Origin: an uncultured Oscillospiraceae bacterium
GTDB lineage: Bacteria; Bacillota; Clostridia; Oscillospirales; Oscillospiraceae
NCBI GenBank assembly: GCA_934623575.1
Contig: CAKTVL010000002.1
Coordinates: 62,001 to 126,000, forward strand
Length of the DNA stretch: 64,000 nucleotides
Direction of reading: 5' to 3'
Below the pieces are notes generated by a model. It searched no databases. It worked only from the letters and a program-made list of their open reading frames with translations, and was not told where the DNA came from. Positions 59,230-64,000 of this stretch are shown here, piece after piece; position 1 is the first letter of the stretch; the number at the start of each line of letters is the position of its first letter. Both the position numbers and the translations under genes were made by a program.

Positions 59230-60071
59230 CAACGAAAACGAAATTGGTGAGCAGGCCGTCCTCCGTGCTGCTGCCGGAGCGGGACGCGGACAAGTCCCCG
59301 GTGCTGGAGTGCGTGGGGCTGGGCGTGACCTTCGGCGGACTGAAGGCGGTGGAGGATTTCGACCTGACCATCGGCCGGACGGAGATCGCGGGGCTGATCG
59401 GCCCCAACGGTGCGGGCAAGACCACGGTGTTCAACCTGCTGACCAAGGTGTACCAGCCCACGGCGGGGGCCATCCTGCTGGACGGCAAGGACACCCACAG
59501 CATGACCACCGCCCAGGTGAACAAGGCGGGCATCGCCCGGACGTTCCAGAACATCCGGCTGTTCAACGACCTGACGGTGGCGGAAAACCTGATGGTGGCC
59601 ATGAACGACTCGGTGCGCTACGGGCTGGCGGGCAGCATCCTGCACTTCCCCCGGTATGCCCGGGAGGAGCGCATCGCCCGGGAGCGGACGGAGGAGCTGC
59701 TGAGCATCTTCCACATGGAGGACCACGCCGACGAACGGGCAGGCTCCCTGCCCTACGGCGCGCAGCGGCGGCTGGAGATCCTGCGGGCGCTGGCGTCCAA
59801 CCCCTGCCTGCTGCTGCTGGACGAGCCGGCGGCGGGAATGAATCCGTCGGAGACGGCGGAGCTGATGGAGAACATCCGCAAGATACGGGATACGTTCCAG
59901 ATCGCGGTGCTGCTGATCGAGCACGACATGAACCTGGTGATGAACATCTGCGAGGGCATCTGCGTGCTGAACTTTGGGCACATCATCGCCAAGGGCACGC
60001 CGGCGGACATCCAGGCGGACCCGGCGGTCATTGAGGCGTATCTGGGCAAGAAGAAGGAGGCGAGCGCATGA
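59226..60071 (+). CDS. livG: Branched-chain amino-acid ABC transporter ATP-binding protein LivG
   Basis: A 281-residue ATPase starting at GTG 59226, overlapping the livM stop. An N-terminal extension of about 25 residues precedes LECVGLGVTFGGLKAV. Walker A GPNGAGKTT near 60, FQNIRLFNDLTVAENLMVAM, signature LPYGAQRRLEILRALAS, Walker B LLLLDEPAAGMNP, switch IEHDMNLVM. The signature reads YGAQ rather than SGGQ, typical of LivG. Confidence 0.95.
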   Translation: MTTKTKLVSRPSSVLLPERDADKSPVLECVGLGVTFGGLKAVEDFDLTIGRTEIAGLIGPNGAGKTTVFNLLTKVYQPTAGAILLDGKDTHSMTTAQVNKAGIARTFQNIRLFNDLTVAENLMVAMNDSVRYGLAGSILHFPRYAREERIARERTEELLSIFHMEDHADERAGSLPYGAQRRLEILRALASNPCLLLLDEPAAGMNPSETAELMENIRKIRDTFQIAVLLIEHDMNLVMNICEGICVLNFGHIIAKGTPADIQADPAVIEAYLGKKKEASA

Positions 60072-60775
60072 GCAGCGTGCTGCAGGTGGAGAATATCAAC
60101 GTGTTCTACGGCAGCATCCACGCGGCGAAGGACGTGTCCTTCCACGTGGAGCAGGGCGAGGTGGTGACGCTGATCGGCGCCAACGGCGCGGGCAAGTCCA
60201 CCACGCTGAACACCGTGGCGGGGCTGCTGCGCAGCCGCACGGGCAGCGTGCGCTTTATGGGCGAGGAGCTGCGGCACGTCCCCAGCCACAAGCTGGTGGG
60301 GCGCGGCATGGCGCTGGTGCCGGAGGGACGGCGCATCTTTCAGCAGATGACGGTGCAGGAGAACCTGGACATGGGCGGCTACTGCCGCAGCGGGGACGTC
60401 AGCGGGGACATCGAGCAGGTGTATGAGCGGTTCCCGCGGCTGAAGGAGCGGCGCAGGCAGGTGGCCGGTACGCTGTCCGGCGGCGAGCAGCAGATGCTGG
60501 CCATGGGCCGGGCGCTGATGAGCCATCCCAAGCTGCTGATGCTGGACGAGCCGTCCATGGGGCTGGCGCCGCTGCTGGTGGAGCAGATCTTTGACATCAT
60601 CCGGCAGCTGCACGCCGACGGCACCACCATCCTGCTGGTGGAGCAGAACGCGCAGGCGGCGCTGGCGGTGGCCGACCGGGGCTACGTGCTGGAGACGGGA
60701 CGGATCGTCTCGGAGGGCACCGGCGCGGCGCTGCTGGAGAGCGACGCCATCAAAAAGGCGTATCTGGGCGGTTGA
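60068..60775 (+). CDS. livF: Branched-chain amino-acid ABC transporter ATP-binding protein LivF
   Basis: A 235-residue ATPase. VENINVFYGSIHAAKDVSF, Walker A GANGAGKST near 38, VPEGRRIFQQMTVQENL, signature LSGGEQQMLAMGRAL, Walker B LLMLDEPSMGLAP, switch VEQNAQAAL. ATGA overlap with livG. It forms the heterodimeric motor with LivG and ends the operon. Confidence 0.96.
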   Translation: MSSVLQVENINVFYGSIHAAKDVSFHVEQGEVVTLIGANGAGKSTTLNTVAGLLRSRTGSVRFMGEELRHVPSHKLVGRGMALVPEGRRIFQQMTVQENLDMGGYCRSGDVSGDIEQVYERFPRLKERRRQVAGTLSGGEQQMLAMGRALMSHPKLLMLDEPSMGLAPLLVEQIFDIIRQLHADGTTILLVEQNAQAALAVADRGYVLETGRIVSEGTGAALLESDAIKKAYLGG

Positions 60776-60788
60776 CAAGGAAACAGCG

Positions 60789-60821
60789 GCCGGGCAGGGT
60801 CTCCCCTGCCCGGCTGTTTTT
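60789..60821 (+). terminator. Terminator of the liv operon
   Basis: GCCGGGCAGGG (60789-60799), 4-base loop, CCCTGCCCGGC (60804-60814), then TGTTTTTT. Confidence 0.93.
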
Positions 60822-60923
60822 TGTGCGGGACGGCGCCGCCGGGCGGCGAAAGCGCATCGGGCGGCACGGCGGGATGGTTCGAAAAGGTATAAAAAACTCT
60901 TATGGGCTAACGGGGTTTTGCGC

Positions 60924-60952
60924 TTGGCAGGGGGATTCGGCGAGTATATAAT
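60924..60952 (+). promoter_or_regulatory. Promoter of the ATPase/ferredoxin/Vor operon
   Basis: TTGGCA (60924-60929), 17-base spacer, TATAAT (60947-60952), 47 bases before the ATPase start. Confidence 0.8.
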
Positions 60953-60999
60953 AAGGAGTGTAAAACGATCGCATTTTCAGCGGACAAAGGAGGGATGGT

Positions 61000-61674
61000 A
61001 TGGCGCTGTATACGCCGGAGATGACGCAGCGGGTCACGGTGCTGCTGGGCGAGGCCGGCTGCGGGAAAAGTGAGCTGGCCATCAACCTGGCCAGGTGCTT
61101 ATTGGAGACGGGAAAGCCGGTGGAGCTGTTCGATCTGGACATGACGAAGCCGTTGTTCCGCATCCGGGAGCAGGCGGACAAGCTGGCGGACATGGGCATA
61201 CGGTTCCACTTTGAGGAGCAGTTCGCCGACGCGCCCACCGTGGGCGGCGGCGTCATGCGGGCGCTGAAGGACGCGGACAGCTATACGGTGCTGGACGTAG
61301 GCGGCGACTATATCGGCGCGCGGGCCATCGGCGGCTATGCGCCGCTGCTGAACCGGGAGGACACGGAGGTGTTTTACATCATCAACCCCTTCCGGCCCTG
61401 GTCCACCACGCCGGAGCGGGCCTCGCTGGTGCTGTCGGAGGTGCTGGGCGTGTCCCACATCCGGCCGGAGCGCATCCGGCTGGTGGGCAACCCCAATCTG
61501 GGCGGCACCACCACGGCGGAGGACGTGCTGGAGGGCTATCGCCGTCTGACGGAGCTGGTGGAGAAGCTGGACGTGCTGTGCGTGGAGCGGTCCCTGTGCG
61601 AGGCGGTGCAGGAGCGCGTGCCGGTGCCCGTGTTCCCCATAGACCGCTATTTGGAATACCAATGGAATTTATAA
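61000..61674 (+). CDS. P-loop ATPase leading the Vor operon
   Basis: A 224-residue soluble protein. Walker A LLGEAGCGKSELAINLARCL starts near residue 15 and is followed by a KPVELFDLDMTKPLFRIREQ segment resembling switch I of SIMIBI (MinD/ParA/CooC-like) ATPases. VLDVGGDYIGARAI near 96 is the probable Walker B/switch II (DxGG). RLVGNPNLGGTTTAEDV may carry the base-recognition Asn. Not a named family I recognise. It has its own promoter and precedes the ferredoxin by 16 bases, so it may assist cofactor loading or activation of the oxidoreductase; that is inference. Confidence 0.85.
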   Translation: MALYTPEMTQRVTVLLGEAGCGKSELAINLARCLLETGKPVELFDLDMTKPLFRIREQADKLADMGIRFHFEEQFADAPTVGGGVMRALKDADSYTVLDVGGDYIGARAIGGYAPLLNREDTEVFYIINPFRPWSTTPERASLVLSEVLGVSHIRPERIRLVGNPNLGGTTTAEDVLEGYRRLTELVEKLDVLCVERSLCEAVQERVPVPVFPIDRYLEYQWNL

Positions 61675-61690
61675 TAAAGGAGAAATGACA

Positions 61691-61894
61691 ATGGCAAAGG
61701 TAGAGATCGTGGCGGAGCGCTGCAAGAGCTGCGGCTACTGCATCAAGTTCTGTCCCAAGCACGTGCTGGCGGTTGGCAGAAACGTCAACTCCAAGGGCTA
61801 TGAGTATGTGGAGCCGGTCCATCCGGAGGACTGCATCGGCTGCGCGATATGCGCGCGGATGTGTCCCGACGGCGCCATCGACGTGTATAAGTAA
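61691..61894 (+). CDS. 2x[4Fe-4S] ferredoxin, delta subunit of 2-oxoacid:ferredoxin oxidoreductase
   Basis: A 67-residue ferredoxin with CKSCGYCIKFCP (near 11) and CIGCAICARMCP (near 48), binding two 4Fe-4S clusters. The family is the VorD/KorD electron-transfer subunit. ATG 61691 is chosen, with AAAGGAG 8 bases upstream; ATG 61685 is too close. It starts the four-subunit set delta-alpha-beta-gamma. Confidence 0.94.
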   Translation: MAKVEIVAERCKSCGYCIKFCPKHVLAVGRNVNSKGYEYVEPVHPEDCIGCAICARMCPDGAIDVYK

Positions 61895-61906
61895 GGAGGT
61901 AAGAGC

Positions 61907-62989
61907 ATGGCAAGAATTTTCATGAAGGGCTGCGAGGCCATCGCCGAAGCGGCTGTGCGGGCAGGTTGCCGGTTTTTCGCCGGGTATCCCATCACCCCGC
62001 AGAATGAGATCCCCGAGTATTTCGCCCGCCGCATGCCCGAGGTAGGCGGCACCTTCGTCCAGGGCGAGAGCGAGGTGGCGTCCGTGAACATGGTGTACGG
62101 CGCGGCCTCCGCCGGCGTGCGCTCCATGACCTCCTCCTCGTCCTGCGGCATCGCGCTGAAGAGCGAGGGCATCAGCTACTGTGCCAGCGCCCGCGTCCCC
62201 ATGGTGTACTGCAACGTGCAGCGGGGCGGCCCCGGCGTGGGCGCCATCCAGCCCGCACAGCAGGACTATAACCAGGCCACCAAGGCCAGCGGCAACGGCG
62301 GCTTCCGCATGCTGGTGCTGGCCCCCTCCACGGTGCAGGAGGCGGTGGACCTGACCTATAAGGCCTTCGACTACGCCGACCGGGACCGCAACCCCGTTCT
62401 GGTGCTGGCCGACGGCGTCATCGGCACCATGATGGAGCCGGTGGAGCTGCCGGAGATGAAGTCCGACGCGGAGATCGCCGCCATCAAGGACAGCAAGCGG
62501 AAGTGGGCCTGCATCGGCCATGAGCTGGACTACGCCAACCGGGCATGGATCCAGCCCGGCTGCTGGTCCACCGCCGTGCTGCAGCAGACCAATGAGGACG
62601 CCGACGCCATGTACCGCTCCTGGGCGGAAAACGACGTGCAGGTGGAGGAATACTGCATGGAGGACGCCGAGGTGGTACTGACCGCCTACGGCATCTGCGG
62701 CCGCATCGCCGCCAATGCCGTGGACGCGCTGCGCTCGCAGGGCGTCAAGGCCGGCATGATCCGTCCCATCACCGTGTACCCCTTCCCCTACGCCGCCTAC
62801 GATAAGATCGACTACAGCAAGTGCAAGGGCATTGTCAGTGTGGAGATGAGCATCCCCGCCCAGTTTGCCGAGGACGTGAAGGCCGCCGTGAAGGAGCGCT
62901 GCGCCGTCACCACCTGCCTGTGCTCCGGCGGCAACATCATGAGCCGCGAGGCCGTCCTTGCCGCCGTGAAGAAAGTAATGGAGGGCTGA
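61907..62989 (+). CDS. vorB: 2-oxoacid:ferredoxin oxidoreductase alpha subunit (VorB-like)
   Basis: A 360-residue subunit. AGCRFFAGYPITPQNEIPEY near 25 and GGTFVQGESEVASVNMVYGA near 45-65 are the pyrimidine-binding domain; ITVYPFPYAAYDKI and VSVEMSIPAQFAEDVK belong to the C-terminal domain. With beta, gamma and the ferredoxin it oxidises a 2-oxoacid to acyl-CoA. The VorB length class (about 350) and the adjoining branched-chain transporter suggest 2-oxoisovalerate-type substrates, but 2-oxoglutarate cannot be excluded. Confidence 0.92.
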   Translation: MARIFMKGCEAIAEAAVRAGCRFFAGYPITPQNEIPEYFARRMPEVGGTFVQGESEVASVNMVYGAASAGVRSMTSSSSCGIALKSEGISYCASARVPMVYCNVQRGGPGVGAIQPAQQDYNQATKASGNGGFRMLVLAPSTVQEAVDLTYKAFDYADRDRNPVLVLADGVIGTMMEPVELPEMKSDAEIAAIKDSKRKWACIGHELDYANRAWIQPGCWSTAVLQQTNEDADAMYRSWAENDVQVEEYCMEDAEVVLTAYGICGRIAANAVDALRSQGVKAGMIRPITVYPFPYAAYDKIDYSKCKGIVSVEMSIPAQFAEDVKAAVKERCAVTTCLCSGGNIMSREAVLAAVKKVMEG

Positions 62990-62992
62990 ACC

Positions 62993-63745
62993 ATGGAAAA
63001 GATCTATACCCGTACCAAGACCATCCAGGAGGACAAGGTCTCCGGCTTCTGTCCCGGCTGCATGCACTCCACGGTGATCAAGCTCATCGGCGAGGTGCTG
63101 GAGGAGATGGGCCAGGTGCAGAACACCGCCTGCGTGCTGGGCATCGGCTGCTGCGGCCTGCACATGGACTACATCGCCTATGACAACACCACCGCGCCCC
63201 ACGGCCGCGCCTGCGCCGTGGCCACCGGCATCAAGCGCGCCAACCCCGGCACGCTGGTCTACACCTATCAGGGCGACGGCGACCTGGCCTCCATCGGCCT
63301 GGCGGAGACCCTCAGCGCCGCCAACCGGGGCGAGAACTTCACCGTTATCTTCGTCAACAACGGCATTTACGGCATGACCGGCGGCCAGATGGCCCCCACC
63401 ACCCTGGTGGGCATGAAGGCCACCACCGCCCCCAAGGGCCGCGACCCCAAGGAGCACGGCTATCCCATGCACATGTGCGAGCTGATGAACCAGCTGACCG
63501 CCCCCTACTATCTGGAGCGCACCAGCTGCAACACCCCCGCCAACGTGGCCAAGACCAAGGCCGCCATCCGCAAGGCCTTCCAGAACCAGCTGGGCGGCAA
63601 GGGCTTCTCCATGGTGGAGATCGTCACCAGCTGCCCCACTAACTGGGGCATGGACGCCCTGTCGGCGCTGGACTATATCGAAGAGAGGATGCTGCCCGAG
63701 TTCCCCTTGGGCGTCATCCGGGACAAGAGCAAGGAGGAGGCGTAA
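62993..63745 (+). CDS. 2-oxoacid:ferredoxin oxidoreductase beta subunit, thiamine diphosphate-binding
   Basis: A 250-residue subunit. CPGCMHSTVIKLI near 20 and GIGCCGLHMDYIAYD near 53 carry cluster/cofactor cysteines. The TPP motif is YQGDGDLASIGLAETL near 90 with VIFVNNGIYGMTGGQMAPTT. It follows vorB by 3 bases. Confidence 0.93.
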   Translation: MEKIYTRTKTIQEDKVSGFCPGCMHSTVIKLIGEVLEEMGQVQNTACVLGIGCCGLHMDYIAYDNTTAPHGRACAVATGIKRANPGTLVYTYQGDGDLASIGLAETLSAANRGENFTVIFVNNGIYGMTGGQMAPTTLVGMKATTAPKGRDPKEHGYPMHMCELMNQLTAPYYLERTSCNTPANVAKTKAAIRKAFQNQLGGKGFSMVEIVTSCPTNWGMDALSALDYIEERMLPEFPLGVIRDKSKEEA

Positions 63746-63747
63746 CG

Positions 63748-64000
63748 ATGGAAAGAAATCTGATGGTGGCCGGCTTCGGCGGGCAGGGCGTTATGACGCT
63801 GGGCAAGTTCCTGGCGGAGGCCACCTGCGAGAGCACCGATAAAAACGTGACCTTCTTCCCCTCCTACGGCGCGGAACAACGGGGCGGCACCGCCAACTGC
63901 TATGTGGTCATCTCCGACGAGAAGATCGGTGCGCCCCTGGGCGACACCATGGACGACCTGATCGTCATGAACGGCCCCAGCCTCAGCAAGTTCCTGTATA
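63748..64000 (+). CDS. 2-oxoacid:ferredoxin oxidoreductase gamma subunit (partial)
   Basis: Open from ATG 63748 to the window edge (84 codons). MERNLMVAGFGGQGVMTLGK and SYGAEQRGGTANCYVVIS are the hallmarks of the gamma domain that binds CoA. Two bases after the beta stop; AGGAGG lies inside the end of the beta gene. Confidence 0.95.
   Translation, partial: MERNLMVAGFGGQGVMTLGKFLAEATCESTDKNVTFFPSYGAEQRGGTANCYVVISDEKIGAPLGDTMDDLIVMNGPSLSKFLY

Noticed and set aside
61382..63472. 696-codon minus-strand frame opposite the Vor operon
   Set aside because: Antisense shadow: Gly/His/Ala-rich repetitive translation, overlapping clearly conserved genes on the other strand.
1..64000. CRISPR arrays, tRNA genes, rRNA genes
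   Set aside because: No regularly spaced repeats and no tRNA or rRNA core sequences were seen on either strand.

Overview
The window looks like a chromosomal segment of a GC-rich, anaerobic, spore-forming Firmicute of the class Clostridia, most likely a butyrate-type gut member of the Oscillospiraceae (inference). The evidence is a fused pyruvate:ferredoxin oxidoreductase, a butyryl-CoA:acetate CoA-transferase-like enzyme, a ferredoxin-linked 2-oxoacid oxidoreductase, sporulation genes (yunB, spoVM, a SPOCS-domain protein), AddAB rather than RecBCD, RemA, CdaA/CdaR and a PASTA kinase with its phosphatase. No ribosomal RNA, tRNA or CRISPR array was found.

Layout. (1) 1-5120 is accessory: a type I methylase (hsdM) with a partial gene behind it, an ISL3-family transposase with a RelB/DinJ-like small protein, and two unrecognised genes on the opposite strand. 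(2) 5283-10334 holds the CoA-transferase and the pyruvate:ferredoxin oxidoreductase, each with its own strong promoter. (3) 10489-15899 holds a GH13 hydrolase, ligA, yunB and murD. (4) 15998-19099 is an amino-acid ABC transporter operon ending in a DapF-family racemase-like gene. (5) 19370-19828 is RNase P RNA. (6) 19871-35690 is a long leftward housekeeping cluster: rseC-like, DUF5685, DnaJ-like, yicC, remA, gmk, rpoZ, priA, def, fmt, rsmB, rlmN, PP2C, prkC, rsgA, a small membrane protein, a 24-residue spoVM and a SPOCS protein. (7) 35719-48819 holds cdaA-cdaR, a cysteine desulfurase-like gene with a DUF3343 protein, hflX-yigZ, rpmE and addBA. (8) 48944-54057 is an operon with a FecCD-type metal-chelate or oxyanion ABC transporter, a methyltransferase, XdhC and a P-loop NTPase. 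(9) 54058-55609 is a gene-poor strand switch with dispersed-repeat copies and an AT-rich stretch. (10) 55610-64000 runs rightward: a 68-residue membrane protein, livJHMGF, then a P-loop ATPase, a ferredoxin and vorB/A/C subunits of a 2-oxoacid:ferredoxin oxidoreductase, the last cut by the window end.

How the genes fit together. The metabolic genes describe amino-acid and pyruvate fermentation: branched-chain amino acids enter through Liv, their keto acids can be oxidised by the Vor-type enzyme, pyruvate by NifJ, and acyl-CoA is exchanged with acetate by the CoA-transferase. The most unusual items are two translation-control hairpins in the accessory region (an apparent switch that can mask the transposase start codon, and a perfect Shine-Dalgarno-sequestering stem), the racemase-like gene coupled to an amino-acid importer, the XdhC/NTPase/methyltransferase/ABC operon, the ATPase leading the Vor operon, and the repeat islands at the strand switch.
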